In this document: piece after piece, positions 32,620-41,688 of the stretch
Numbering within the stretch: position 1 is the stretch's first letter
How the letters are laid out: every line of letters starts with the position of its first letter
Source: Ancylobacter sp. SL191
Lineage (GTDB): Bacteria; Pseudomonadota; Alphaproteobacteria; Rhizobiales; Xanthobacteraceae
Assembly (NCBI RefSeq): GCF_026625645.1
Contig: NZ_CP113056.1
Coordinates: 3,385,001 to 3,449,000 of the forward strand
Direction: 5' to 3'
DNA length: 64,000 nt
Translations under genes and position numbers: made by a program
Notes under the pieces: generated by a model
What the model saw: only the letters and a program-made list of their open reading frames with translations
The model's database searches: none
Told to the model about the DNA's origin: nothing

Positions 32620-33702
32620 ATGGCGTGGTTCGAAGCGCGCGGCCTGGACGAGCTCGGCGCGCGGGCGCGGGGCTATTTCCGGGAATATCTGACGGGGGCG
32701 GATGCCTGGATTCAGCAGAATTTCGCGGCGGTGACGGCGAAGGTGCTGGCTCTGCTCGGGCGGGCCTTCGAGCTGCGGCTGGTCTACATCTCCCGCCAGA
32801 TCTTCACCCGCACGGCGACCGATCTCGCCATTCTGCGCATTCATGGCGCGGATGTGCGGGTCTATCTCAAGGCTGCCGCCGCCGCGAGCGGGGTGATCAC
32901 CGGCACCGGGCAGGCGGGCGCAACCTATCCCGCCGGGGTGCGCTACCTCTCGGCCGGGCAGACCTATGTGACCATGGCGGCCTTCACGGCGGCGGGGGAT
33001 GGCAGCTTCAGCGCGACGGTGCAGGCCGAGGCGACGGGCTCGGTGACCAACCGCGACGGCGGCGCCAACCTGACGCTGGCCGACCCGGCGCTGTACCCCA
33101 CCCTGTCCGACACGGCGGCGGTTTCCAGCGACGGGTTGGGCGGCGGCGCCGATGTCGAGGATATCGAGGACTTCCGCGGGCGAATCCTCGCGCGCAAGGG
33201 GCGGCCGCCGCAGGGTGGCGCCCTTCCCGACTATGAGGCCATGGCGCTCGAGGTGCCCGGCGTGCTCAAGGCCTGGGCCTATGCCTTCACCGGCGGTGTC
33301 GGCTCCATCGTCGTCTTCTTCCTGTTCCGGGGCCGGCCGAACCTCATCCCCACCGAGGCGGATGTCGCGGTGGTGCAGGCCTATATCGACGCGCGCCGGC
33401 TGATCCGCGTGGATGGCGACGTGGTCGCCGCGCCAACGGCCGAACCGGTGGATATCACCATCACCGACCTCGCGGTCGACACGGATGATGTGCGCGCGGC
33501 CATCGCCACCAATCTCGCCGCCCTGTTCTTCGAGCGGGCGCGGCCGGGCGTGGTGGCGGAGCCCTTCACGCTCTACCGCTCCTGGCTCTCCGAGGCGATC
33601 TCGACCGCGACGGGTGAGGACAGCCACACGCTGAGCGTACCGGCTTCCGACCTTGTCTTCACCGCCAGCTACCCCGTGCTCGGCACCATCAACTATGCCT
33701 GA
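32620..33702 (+). CDS. baseplate J-like protein (Mu gp47-like)
   Basis: A protein of 360 residues. The N-terminus has ARARGYFREYLTGADAW and ELRLVYISRQIFTRTATDLA. The baseplate J core contains GTGQAGATYPAGVRYLSAGQ and ADVEDIEDFRGRILARKGRP, then DYEAMALEVPGVLKAWAYAF. The C-terminal domain (FFERARPGVVAEPFTLYRSW) completes the wedge. The family forms the iris-like wedge that triggers sheath contraction. The order gp46-gp47-gp48 is preserved. The ATG at 32620 is preferred over another at 32615, which is out of frame. Confidence 0.9.
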   Translation: MAWFEARGLDELGARARGYFREYLTGADAWIQQNFAAVTAKVLALLGRAFELRLVYISRQIFTRTATDLAILRIHGADVRVYLKAAAAASGVITGTGQAGATYPAGVRYLSAGQTYVTMAAFTAAGDGSFSATVQAEATGSVTNRDGGANLTLADPALYPTLSDTAAVSSDGLGGGADVEDIEDFRGRILARKGRPPQGGALPDYEAMALEVPGVLKAWAYAFTGGVGSIVVFFLFRGRPNLIPTEADVAVVQAYIDARRLIRVDGDVVAAPTAEPVDITITDLAVDTDDVRAAIATNLAALFFERARPGVVAEPFTLYRSWLSEAISTATGEDSHTLSVPASDLVFTASYPVLGTINYA

Positions 33703-33726
33703 GGCTGGCCATGCGGGAGGCAAGCG

Positions 33727-34437
33727 ATGCGTGATCCCGGGCTGAACACCTGGACCTATTACGAGCCGGTCACCCCCGGCGGCGACACGCTGCCGCCGGT
33801 GCCCGGCGATGCGCTCTCCAACCCCAGCGTTGAGGATCTGCTCCCCGCCGGGCTCGCGCTGTGGCCGCGCGGGCCAGTGTGGGGCACGCCGGACGGCATG
33901 GCGGCCGGCACCGATACGGTGCTCGCCCGCTTCACCCGCGTTCTGGTGGCGCCGTTCCGCGACCTCTGCGTGCGCGGCTGGTCGCTGGTGCTGGAAAGCA
34001 CGGCGACCACGATGGACGCCAGCCTGCCGGCATGGGAGGCGGATTACGGCCTGCCGGACGCCTGCACGGCAGCGGACCAGAGCACGGCCGGGCGCAAGGC
34101 CACGGTGCAGGCACGGGTGCGCGGCAATGCGGTGATCACGCCGCAGGATTTCGTGCGCCTCGCCTATGACCGCGGCTTCGACATCGCGATCGAGGAGCCC
34201 GACATCTTCGAGTGCGGCTTCTCGGAATGCGGCGGCGAGCACACGACCGGCGATCCGCTGCAGGAGGTCTACTGGATCGTCCATGTCTACGGACTGGCGG
34301 TCGATTACTTCATCTGCGGCGAGAGCGAATGCGGCTTCGATCCGCTGTTCCAGATCGCCGATATCGAGCGGCTGCAATGCCTGTTCCGGCAGCTTTACCC
34401 CGGCTGGACCCAGCCGGTTTACGTGGTCGAAGAGTGA
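33727..34437 (+). CDS. baseplate protein, DUF2313/Mu gp48-like
   Basis: A protein of 236 residues. It contains LLPAGLALWPRGPVWGTPDG near the start, DASLPAWEADYGLPDACTA in the middle, and ECGFSECGGEHT with CGESECGFDPL at the end. LLP.G..W and the W..D.GLPD block are the family signature, and the paired CG-SECG motifs are common in it. The protein completes the wedge and connects to tail fibres, whose genes follow. The gene starts 24 bp after the J gene. Confidence 0.82.
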   Translation: MRDPGLNTWTYYEPVTPGGDTLPPVPGDALSNPSVEDLLPAGLALWPRGPVWGTPDGMAAGTDTVLARFTRVLVAPFRDLCVRGWSLVLESTATTMDASLPAWEADYGLPDACTAADQSTAGRKATVQARVRGNAVITPQDFVRLAYDRGFDIAIEEPDIFECGFSECGGEHTTGDPLQEVYWIVHVYGLAVDYFICGESECGFDPLFQIADIERLQCLFRQLYPGWTQPVYVVEE

Positions 34438-34471
34438 GCGGCGGCGCCGCCGACAACCTCCCGAGGCTTTC

Positions 34472-35254
34472 ATGAAATACTACGCTCCGTTCGGGTCGAG
34501 CGACCCGAACGCATCCTATGTCGACCGCAACACGCCGGGAGCCGTCCGAGGCTCGGCAGTGCCGGGAAAAGCGGTCGAGGCGACGCAGCGCGAACTGGTC
34601 AATTTCCTGCTGGCGAGCGGGCTGACCCCAACCGAGGAGGATCTTGACCAGGTCGCGACGGCGGCGCGCTCGCAGGCGATGAATTACCGCGTGGCGGGCG
34701 GCACGGCGAATGCCTTGACCGCGACGCTTGACCCGGCGCCGGCCTCCCTCGCCGCGCTGGTGGGCGTGCCGCTGCGGCTGGTGACGGTGGCCAATACCTC
34801 CGGCACCGTCACGCTTTCGGTCAACGGGCTGGCGGCGACCACGGTCTACCGCCGGAACAGCAACAGCCTTCTGCCGGGCGACATCCGCGCCGGCATCACC
34901 GAACTCATGTTCGACGGCACCTATTTCCGGGTGCTCTCGGTGCCCTTCGGTGCGTCGCTGATCAGCGGCAATGGCTGGATTGATCTGCATGGCGGCCTGA
35001 CGCTGCAATGGGGCAACGGAAACACGGCGAGCGGCACGGCCACCATCACCTTTCCGAAGGCGTTCTCCGCGTCCCCCTATTCCGTGGTTGGCATTGACGG
35101 CGGCGCGCTGTCATGGACGACGACAAACGCCACGTTCCTCGGCGTTTCCACCCGCACCTCCACCACCTGCATCTTCCGCTCGGTCAACTGGACGGGTAGC
35201 GCCATGGTGCTTGATGTCGCCGGGTTCTTCTGGATGGCCATTGGCCCGACCTGA
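34472..35254 (+). CDS. tail fibre protein with gp53-like C-terminal domain
   Basis: A protein of 260 residues. The N-terminal part (SDPNASYVDRNTPGAVRGSA, then EATQRELVNFLLASGLTPTE) is the usual baseplate-attaching segment. The C-terminal 95 residues (NGWIDLHGGLTLQWGNGNTA, TATITFPKAFSASPYSVVGI and FFWMAIGPT) are the gp53-like receptor-binding tip common in phage fibres. It is short, and may carry or share the attachment point with the much larger fibre at 36975. A fibre assembly gene follows 9 bp later. Confidence 0.85.
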   Translation: MKYYAPFGSSDPNASYVDRNTPGAVRGSAVPGKAVEATQRELVNFLLASGLTPTEEDLDQVATAARSQAMNYRVAGGTANALTATLDPAPASLAALVGVPLRLVTVANTSGTVTLSVNGLAATTVYRRNSNSLLPGDIRAGITELMFDGTYFRVLSVPFGASLISGNGWIDLHGGLTLQWGNGNTASGTATITFPKAFSASPYSVVGIDGGALSWTTTNATFLGVSTRTSTTCIFRSVNWTGSAMVLDVAGFFWMAIGPT

Positions 35255-35263
35255 GAGACGATC

Positions 35264-35812
35264 ATGAAATATTCGGCAAGCACCCGTGGCTTTTACACGG
35301 GCGGACAGGCGGCGCCGGAAGATGCCGTCGACCTCAGCCATGAAGAATGGGAGGCGCTGCTCGCCGCGCAGTCGGTCGGCCACCAGATCGTGCCGGATGA
35401 AAACGGGCACCCCGTGCTTGTCGATCCAGCGGACAGCGTGTCGCTGGACGATTTCAAGACCCGGCTGAGAGCGGCGGTCGACGCGGCGGCCGAAGTCGAG
35501 CGCGCCAAGCACATCACGGGGGGCGCCGGCCAGGCGATGACGTACCAGCAAAAGGCCAGCGAGGCCGTGATGCTGGAGGATGACCCGTCGCCCGATCCGG
35601 CCTCATATCCCATGCTGTCCGCCGAGGTGGGCATCACTGCGGCGACGCTTGCCGAGGTCGGCGCGGTCGTGCGGCAGGCTCACGCGAGCTGGATCGTGCT
35701 CGGGGCGCAGATTGAGGGCGTGCGACTCGGCGCCAAGAAGGCAATCGGTGCTGCCACCGATGCTGAAGCCGCGCGCGCCGCCGCTGTGGTCATCTGGCCG
35801 GGTGGCGCCTGA
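35264..35812 (+). CDS. tail fibre assembly protein-like
   Basis: A protein of 182 residues. The N-terminus (MKYSASTRGFYTGGQAAPED, then HEEWEALLAAQSVGHQIVPD) fits the phage tail fibre assembly/chaperone type. The C-terminal half is helical with SWIVLGAQIEGVRLGAKKAI. These chaperones help fibres fold and trimerise. It sits between the short fibre and the hydrolase gene, so it may serve either fibre in this module. Its stop lies 2 bp before the next ATG. Confidence 0.7.
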   Translation: MKYSASTRGFYTGGQAAPEDAVDLSHEEWEALLAAQSVGHQIVPDENGHPVLVDPADSVSLDDFKTRLRAAVDAAAEVERAKHITGGAGQAMTYQQKASEAVMLEDDPSPDPASYPMLSAEVGITAATLAEVGAVVRQAHASWIVLGAQIEGVRLGAKKAIGAATDAEAARAAAVVIWPGGA

Positions 35813-35814
35813 TC

Positions 35815-36909
35815 ATGACCCTCGCCACACCCGCCGCCGCGCTGGCGAAGCGCGCCGCGCTGACCAATGCCATCTGGGGCAGCTCTGCCCGCATCCCCCT
35901 CCCCGTCACTCGCTATTCCTGCTCTGAGGCGGGCGGGCCGGCCAATCTCGCGCTCACCACCTATTGGGCGCCGGATGCCGACGATTGCGGCTGGCTGGTC
36001 GTGCAATCGCTCGGGGTCGGCCTCACACCGTCCGCCCCGGCGAAGATCCACTCCAAGATGCTGTATGCGCAGTTCCCCGGCGCGACGCGGCTGCTGATCG
36101 TTCACGGCGGGCATCATCAGGGCTTCACATGGCCCAACCCGACCGACGGCGGGTACACGGGCGGGACGACGCCGGCCGATGTGCATTGGCAGCCGCCGGG
36201 CATGCGCTGGCTCATCAAGCGGGCGGCGGTCAACGGCTGCGATCTGCTGATGGTGCCCATGCCGCTGATGGGCGAGAACCGCATCTTCTGCGACCGCGAC
36301 GGCGAGAATGTCGACCTTGTGGTCGCGGGGCCGCAGACGCCCGACGGCAACCCGCATGAGTTCTTCCCGATCCGCCCGGACCTCTGGCCGGTGACGGGGC
36401 ATTGGCTCAAGTTCTTCCTTGATCCGGTGCTGAGCGGGCTCGACTGGATGCTTGCCGCCCGCGCCTATGATCGCGTGGGCATCACAGGCGTCTCGGGCGG
36501 CGGCTGGACCAGCACGGTTGCGGCGGCTCTCGATCCTCGTATCGAACGGTCCTACCCCGTGTCCGGCAGCGTGCCGTTGGCTTATCGCCGCGAAGTCATC
36601 CGCCCTGGCTATGCCGGCCGGGAGGGCGATGCCGAGCAGTATGAGCCGGCGTTGGTCGGCACGGCCGACTATGACGACCTGTACCTGATGGGCGTGGCCG
36701 ATGCCGGGCGGCGGTCGCACCTCTATTACAGCATGTGCGATCCCGTCTGCTTCAGCGGCGAGGCGGTCTCGCGCTTCGGCTCTGCTCTGGAACGGCACGC
36801 GGCGGATGGTGGCTTTGGCGATCTGCGCATCCGCGTGCTGCCCGGCGATACCCACGATTTCCAGATCCCGATGGTCGACGCCATCCTCGACGACTTCCTC
36901 GGCGCCTGA
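35815..36909 (+). CDS. alpha/beta hydrolase in the tail fibre module (putative esterase)
   Basis: A protein of 364 residues with no signal peptide. The alpha/beta-hydrolase hallmarks are an oxyanion-type HGGHHQGF (97-104), the nucleophile elbow GVSGGGW with Ser227, a plausible acid Asp309 (YYSMCDPVCF), and a catalytic His347 in GDTHDF. The layout recalls acetyl-xylan-esterase-type deacetylases; substrate is not shown by sequence. Lying between a fibre chaperone and the large fibre, it probably acts on acetylated capsule or O-antigen during adsorption. A host-modifying (lysogenic conversion) enzyme is the alternative. A terminator-like hairpin follows. Confidence 0.75.
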   Translation: MTLATPAAALAKRAALTNAIWGSSARIPLPVTRYSCSEAGGPANLALTTYWAPDADDCGWLVVQSLGVGLTPSAPAKIHSKMLYAQFPGATRLLIVHGGHHQGFTWPNPTDGGYTGGTTPADVHWQPPGMRWLIKRAAVNGCDLLMVPMPLMGENRIFCDRDGENVDLVVAGPQTPDGNPHEFFPIRPDLWPVTGHWLKFFLDPVLSGLDWMLAARAYDRVGITGVSGGGWTSTVAAALDPRIERSYPVSGSVPLAYRREVIRPGYAGREGDAEQYEPALVGTADYDDLYLMGVADAGRRSHLYYSMCDPVCFSGEAVSRFGSALERHAADGGFGDLRIRVLPGDTHDFQIPMVDAILDDFLGA

Positions 36910-36935
36910 GCGCCGCCGACATTGCCCCCTTCCAT

Positions 36936-36956
36936 GCCGCCTCCGGGCGGCTTTTT
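36936..36956 (+). terminator. rho-independent terminator between hydrolase and large fibre
   Basis: GCCGCC (36936-36941), loop TCCG, GGCGGC (36946-36951), then TTTTT at 36952-36956. It is a textbook GC hairpin with a UUCG-like tetraloop form and a T tract, 27 bp past the hydrolase stop and 18 bp before the fibre's GTG. It may reduce read-through into the large fibre gene. Confidence 0.7.
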
Positions 36957-36974
36957 CATTTCTGGAGCCCGCGC

Positions 36975-39900
36975 GTGACCAGCATCGACACCACCCAGAC
37001 CCTGATCACGCTCTATCGCCGGGCCGACAAGGCCACGCAGCGCATCGTGTTTCCCGTCGGCATCAGCCTCGCCGGGTGGACGGTGGAGCTGCGCGTGCGG
37101 GTGCGCTATGCCGCGACCGACACGGTGCTGACCACGGAGAGCGCCGACCTGGTGATCGAGAGCGACCGCGTGCTGCGCTGGACGGTGCGCCGCGCCATCG
37201 TCGACCCGCTGCCGCTTGGCCTGCTGTCCGATTTCGAGGTGCAGCGCGTGGCCGGCGACGTGCGCGAGACCATCGGCGGCGGGCAGATCGAGGTGCTCGA
37301 CATCGGCCAGTTCCGCGAGGCGGCCGAGGTTCGCATCCAGACGCCCGGCCGCGATGGCTGGTCGCCGCTGCTGGCGGCGGAGACGCTGGAGGATGGCGTC
37401 GTGCTGCGCGTGGCCGACTGGACGGGCGGCGGCGGCCCGAAGCCCGGCATCGGCGCCTATCTCGGTGCCGCCGGGTGGGTGTCTGCGGCGGCGGATGCCA
37501 CGCGCTTTGCCACTGTCGCTGCGGCACAGAGCGCTTTGACCGAGGCCGCCGAGGCGCTCTCCGCCGTGCAAAGCGCGGTGCAGACGACCACACAGGCGGC
37601 GGCGCAGGCGACATCCGGGGCCAGTGCCTCGCTCGCCTCGGCGCAGATTGCCAATGGCGCGGCGTCGGCCTCGATCGCGGCGGCCGAATCGGCAACGGGT
37701 GCGGCGGCGACGGTTGCCACCCATGCCGCGCAGGTGGCGGGCGATGCGCAGGCCGTGGAGACCGCCCGGCAGGCGGTCGCCGACGACCGATCCGCCGTGC
37801 AGGGTCTGCGTGACGAAGCTGTCCCAGCCGCGGCAGCCGCCGCGACCTCGGAGGCCAATTCGGCGGCGCATGAGACAGCCGCGCAGTCGGCTGCCGCCGC
37901 GGCCCTCGCCGCGGCGCAGGACACGCAGCCGCTCTCGGCCGCGTCGTGGTCGGATCTTGCCTTGCTGGTCCCGGCCTATCTCGGGCAGCAGGCGCGAATC
38001 AGCGCCAGCGACACCGGCTCCCACACCGGACGCACGGCGTTGAGCCCCGATGCCGACGTGAGCGTGCCGCTCAATGCCGGCGTGTACGGCGCCTACGCGC
38101 TGACCGCCGGCGCGTGGCGGCGCGACGGAGACCTGAACGTCACCGGCACGGCCTCCGGCAACGAAGCAGCCGCCGGAACCGACACGACCAAGGCGGTGAC
38201 GCCCTCGGCGCTCAAGGCGGCGCTGCAGTTCGGTCCCTCGGCTGCGCTGGGCGCCGGCACCAATTCCGGCAGCTACGACACCTTCACGCTGCGCGGCATG
38301 ATGTCGGCGCTGCTGATCGCCAATTCCGCCGGCTATCGGTATCGCGGGCAGGGCCTCGGCCGCTGGCTCAACCCTGGCGACAAGGTGACCGTGGTCTATG
38401 TCGTTAATCAGACCATCACGGCCGGCATGTCCTGCCGGTTCGGTCTGTTCCGGGGCGGCTTCGGCATCATCAGCAACCAGCCGGGAATCGGCAACAATGT
38501 CGGCATCGTGCAGAGCATGGTGCTGACCAACACCCATGCGAGCGCCGTCGCCAACGAGCTGATCGTCGACACCAACGGCGCCGGGACGCTCGATATCGAT
38601 TACATGGTGCTGGCGGGCGATTGGACCGACACGACGCCGAGGCACAACACGCTGTTCCACCTGCTGCTGTTTATCGCCAAGGCGATGGCGCTGCCGGCGC
38701 GCGACAACACGGTGCGCAATATCGGATTGGTCACTGGCCAGACGGTCAACAACACCACAGGGAGCGCTGCTTTCGACACGCTGACGACCAACGGCATCGG
38801 TGACGTGTCCTTCATCGAAGCGTCGGGCTCGGCGTCCTATGCCCGCTCGCCGATCTCGACCATTTCGAGCGGCGGCACCGCGACGCTGGTTTATCGGGCG
38901 GTGCCGATCGACAGCACCAAGCCGATCACCGGGGCGATCAAGGCGAGCCTTGAGAACATCGGCCTCGGCGGCGCGACCAGCGAGGTGTTCCTGAACCTCG
39001 AAGGTGGCGTGCGTTTCGTTGACTTCACGACGACCCAGCAGGCGAATCGCATCCTCTGGAACGCGACCGCCTGCAATGTGCGCATCCTCTATGCGCTTAT
39101 TCCGGGGCTGCGCTCGGAGGCGTCCCCGGCCTCGACCAACCTGCAGGCCATGCTGCTGGCTCTCGCCAACATCTTCGCCGCGCCGGTCGGCAACGAGACG
39201 TGGACGACGGATGACACCCGCATCCTGTGGCCGACGCCGGTCGCCTTCGTGACGGGGCGCGACACCCGCATCTTCACGCGGCAGATCGTCAAGGGGCGGC
39301 AGCGCCAGATCAATCTCGACATCTCGCTGGTATCGCCGGCGACCGAGAGCGACAACGATCCGGGTTTTGGTGAGCTTCTCGGCCCGACGCTGCGGCTCAA
39401 GGGCGAACAGCTCAAAGGCTCGACGTGCTTCTGGGACGTGAAGGGCGGGAACATCAGCCTGGGGCAGGTGCGCCGCCGGGCGTTCACCCGATACCTCGCC
39501 AACGCCAGCCAGGCCGGCGCGCTGCTGTTCTGCATGCTCGGCGATTCGACGGCGGCGCTGGCGCTGAACGCGCTCCGCAACCGTGTGAACGCGAGCGGCG
39601 CGACCTTCACGGGCGTCGGCACGGTCACCTCGGGCGGCATCGCCTATGAAGGCCGCGCTGGATGGTCGAGCATGAACTACCTCGGACGGCAGCGCCCGGC
39701 CGGCACGAACCCGTTCCTGCGGACGTTGACCGTCGCCAACTCCGGCGACCTCGCGATCCTCACGGCCAACCCGACCGTGTGCTTCGCCAATGATGACCCG
39801 GCGCTCTCCTATGCGCCGGGCACCGGCACGCGCACCAGCTACGCCGCCGACGTGGCAGCCGGCACGGTGAAGGCGACCTACAGCATGTTCGACTTCGCGT

Positions 39901-40397
39901 TCTGGCGGACGAACGGCGTCGTGGCGTTGACCGGGGCGGAAAAGCTGCGCGTCGGGATGCAGCTCGGCCGCAACGGTTCCACGACCGCGAACTGGCTGGC
40001 CGACGAGGAGTTGGCGCAGGCGCACATCGTCACCAACTTCCGGGCGGCGTTTCCGAACGGGACGATCCTCGTCGCTTCGGAGACGGTCGGCGAGGCGAAT
40101 GACACGGTGAACTTCGCCGATGCGCCGGCCACCTATCGCGAGCGCACCTCCGACCTGATCGCGCTGAAGCTCAAGCTGTTCAGCAACCGCGAATCGGATC
40201 GGGTGTGGCTCGTGCCGGCGTGGGCGATGATGAACGCCTTCGGCGGCTACGTCGTCGGCAGCGCCGTCTCGACCGACGCGGACACCGGGACCGTCACCTA
40301 TCCGGTCGCGGACGTGGTGCATTACGCCGGCGAGAACGCCATCCAGTGGGCCGAAGCGATGCTCGGCCCGCTGCTCTGGGTGCATCAGACGACCTAA
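36975..40397 (+). CDS. large tail fibre with C-terminal SGNH/GDSL esterase domain
   Basis: A protein of 1140 residues. Residues 1-150 are a baseplate-anchor-like domain, about 170-320 an Ala/Ser/Gln-rich coiled coil (AAAQATSGASASLASAQIAN), and the middle repeats beta-rich fibre sequence. The C-terminus is an SGNH hydrolase: MLGDST with Ser858 (block I), LGRNGS with Asn1000 (block III) and DVVH with Asp1113/His1116 (block V). Such domains usually remove O-acetyl groups from polysaccharide. GTG 36975 follows GGAG at good spacing; the upstream open frame crosses the hydrolase gene and the terminator. With the previous hydrolase, the phage has two unrelated esterases at the tail tip. Confidence 0.85.
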   Translation: MTSIDTTQTLITLYRRADKATQRIVFPVGISLAGWTVELRVRVRYAATDTVLTTESADLVIESDRVLRWTVRRAIVDPLPLGLLSDFEVQRVAGDVRETIGGGQIEVLDIGQFREAAEVRIQTPGRDGWSPLLAAETLEDGVVLRVADWTGGGGPKPGIGAYLGAAGWVSAAADATRFATVAAAQSALTEAAEALSAVQSAVQTTTQAAAQATSGASASLASAQIANGAASASIAAAESATGAAATVATHAAQVAGDAQAVETARQAVADDRSAVQGLRDEAVPAAAAAATSEANSAAHETAAQSAAAAALAAAQDTQPLSAASWSDLALLVPAYLGQQARISASDTGSHTGRTALSPDADVSVPLNAGVYGAYALTAGAWRRDGDLNVTGTASGNEAAAGTDTTKAVTPSALKAALQFGPSAALGAGTNSGSYDTFTLRGMMSALLIANSAGYRYRGQGLGRWLNPGDKVTVVYVVNQTITAGMSCRFGLFRGGFGIISNQPGIGNNVGIVQSMVLTNTHASAVANELIVDTNGAGTLDIDYMVLAGDWTDTTPRHNTLFHLLLFIAKAMALPARDNTVRNIGLVTGQTVNNTTGSAAFDTLTTNGIGDVSFIEASGSASYARSPISTISSGGTATLVYRAVPIDSTKPITGAIKASLENIGLGGATSEVFLNLEGGVRFVDFTTTQQANRILWNATACNVRILYALIPGLRSEASPASTNLQAMLLALANIFAAPVGNETWTTDDTRILWPTPVAFVTGRDTRIFTRQIVKGRQRQINLDISLVSPATESDNDPGFGELLGPTLRLKGEQLKGSTCFWDVKGGNISLGQVRRRAFTRYLANASQAGALLFCMLGDSTAALALNALRNRVNASGATFTGVGTVTSGGIAYEGRAGWSSMNYLGRQRPAGTNPFLRTLTVANSGDLAILTANPTVCFANDDPALSYAPGTGTRTSYAADVAAGTVKATYSMFDFAFWRTNGVVALTGAEKLRVGMQLGRNGSTTANWLADEELAQAHIVTNFRAAFPNGTILVASETVGEANDTVNFADAPATYRERTSDLIALKLKLFSNRESDRVWLVPAWAMMNAFGGYVVGSAVSTDADTGTVTYPVADVVHYAGENAIQWAEAMLGPLLWVHQTT

Positions 40398-40500
40398 CTC
40401 GTCGCTGGCGCTGGAAATAGGCGGCGCGGAGCCGGATCGCGATCGCGCCGGCGAGCGTGAGGCCGACGAGGATTACCGTCACCCACTGATCTGCGCTCAT
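40294..40500 (-). CDS. possible small membrane protein antisense to the fibre end (weak)
   Basis: A 68-codon frame from ATG 40500. Residues 1-30 (MSADQWVTVILVGLTLAGAI followed by AIRLRAAYFQRQR) make a convincing single membrane helix with a basic end. The remainder, which overlaps the fibre gene, is Arg/Ser-rich and not protein-like. A real gene might be shorter or a remnant. It occupies the 136-bp gap between fibre and holin genes but points the wrong way for a lysis gene. Confidence 0.35.
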   Translation of the reverse strand: MSADQWVTVILVGLTLAGAIAIRLRAAYFQRQRRVRSSDAPRAAGRASLRPTGWRSRRRNAPRPRPDR

Positions 40501-40533
40501 CGCGCGGGCCCCCCCTGATAATCGGAGCCTACC

Positions 40534-40767
40534 ATGCCTCTGGTGCCTGACTGGCGCCGGGTGCTGCTGCGTGCGTGGAGCGTCTGGTGCATCGCGTTCA
40601 TCGCGGTGATCCAGGGGCTCGACGTGGCGCTGCCGCTCATCGGCTATGCGCTGCCCATCCCTGAGGGGTGGCTGCCTTGGGTGACGCTGGCCGTCGCCAT
40701 TCTCGCCGCGCTGCTGCGGCTCATCCCCCAGAAATCGATCAGCGGAGGCCGAGATGGCACCGAGTAA
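40534..40767 (+). CDS. holin-like small membrane protein
   Basis: A protein of 77 residues with two membrane helices: about 14-34 (AWSVWCIAFIAVIQGLDVAL) and 43-63 (GWLPWVTLAVAILAALLRLI). A short charged C-terminus (QKSISGGRDGTE) follows. It precedes the endolysin gene and overlaps its start by 14 bp. The position and topology suit a holin or pinholin. That would match the signal-anchor endolysin, which needs only membrane depolarisation. Experimental support is lacking. Confidence 0.7.
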   Translation: MPLVPDWRRVLLRAWSVWCIAFIAVIQGLDVALPLIGYALPIPEGWLPWVTLAVAILAALLRLIPQKSISGGRDGTE

Positions 40768-41329
40768 GCTTCGCCCCACCAGGCGGGCGGGGGCGGCAAT
40801 TGCCGCTGTCGTCGCCGCAAGCGTTGGGGGCTATGTGCTGCTCCCCGGCGGCGACAAGGTGCCCGCGCCCGTCGCACTGGCGATGGAGAACCTCGTGCAG
40901 CCGTGGGAGGGCCGCGAGCTGCGCGCCTATCGCGATGTCGTCGGCGTGCTGACCATCTGCGACGGCGACACTGCCAATGTCCGTCCCGGCATGGTGGAGA
41001 CGCCGGCCGGCTGCGACACGCGCCTGCGCACGCGGCTGGTGCGGGACTTCTACGTGCCGCTCACCCGCTGCATCGCCGGATTCGAGGGCAAGCCGCAGTC
41101 CTGGCAGGCGATGATGACCTCGCTCGCCTACAATGTGGGCGTCGGCGCGACCTGCAATTCGACCGCAGCCCGGCTGGGGCGCGGCGGACAGTACCGCGCG
41201 AGCTGCGAGGCGGCGACGGCGTTCAATCGTGCGGGTGGCAAGGTGCTGATCGGCCTGCAGCGCCGCCGCGAGATGGGCGACGCCACGCGCATCGGCGAAG
41301 GCGAGCTCTGCGTGACGGGGCTCGAGTGA
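40754..41329 (+). CDS. signal-anchor (SAR) endolysin, GH24 lysozyme
   Basis: A protein of 191 residues. Residues 12-30 (AGAAIAAVVAASVGGYVLL) form a weakly hydrophobic, Gly/Ala-rich anchor with a basic start (SKLRPTRR), typical of SAR endolysins like P21 R. The catalytic triad Glu52-8-Asp61-5-Thr67 (WEGRELRAYRDVVGVLT) is intact, followed by ICDGDTANVRPGM, common in this group. It cleaves the glycan strands of peptidoglycan. Sec export and later release from the membrane are the expected mechanism. Holin upstream and spanins downstream complete the cassette. Confidence 0.88.
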   Translation: MAPSKLRPTRRAGAAIAAVVAASVGGYVLLPGGDKVPAPVALAMENLVQPWEGRELRAYRDVVGVLTICDGDTANVRPGMVETPAGCDTRLRTRLVRDFYVPLTRCIAGFEGKPQSWQAMMTSLAYNVGVGATCNSTAARLGRGGQYRASCEAATAFNRAGGKVLIGLQRRREMGDATRIGEGELCVTGLE

Positions 41330-41688
41330 TGTTCGGGATCCTCGACAGCCTCAAGATCGGCGCCGGAGCCGCGCTGGGCGTGGTTCTCACCTGGTCGGCA
41401 CTCACGACCTATGACCGCCTGGTCGACGACCCCGCCGTCGCCCGCGCCGCGCGCGAGGGCTATGTGCAGATCGCCGAAAAGACCGCCCTTCAAGCCGAAC
41501 TCGACGAGATCCGACGCCAGCGCGGAGTGGCCGACGATGCGCTGCGCGCGGCCCTCACCCGCGCCGAAACCGCCCAGCAGGAGGCCGCCCGTGCCCAAGC
41601 CGCTTATGACGATCTGGTCGCGCAGGACAGCGGCGACGATGGCGCTCGTGTCGATGACGGTGATCTGCGCTGGCTGCGCGACCACTGA
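41329..41688 (+). CDS. Rz-like inner-membrane spanin
   Basis: A protein of 119 residues. The N-terminal membrane segment (IGAGAALGVVLTWSALTTY) is followed by a long charged coiled coil (EKTALQAELDEIRRQRGVAD, then LRAALTRAETAQQEAARAQA). This is the layout of i-spanins. The ATG overlaps the endolysin stop by one base (TGATG). The Rz1-type lipoprotein gene begins inside it in another frame. Together they would fuse inner and outer membranes at the last step of lysis. Confidence 0.78.
   Translation: MFGILDSLKIGAGAALGVVLTWSALTTYDRLVDDPAVARAAREGYVQIAEKTALQAELDEIRRQRGVADDALRAALTRAETAQQEAARAQAAYDDLVAQDSGDDGARVDDGDLRWLRDH

Noticed and set aside
36726..40385. 1219-codon open frame on the minus strand opposite the large fibre gene
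   Set aside because: Composition is Arg/His/Gly-rich antisense of a high-GC gene; the plus strand shows recognisable fibre and SGNH motifs with a proper start.
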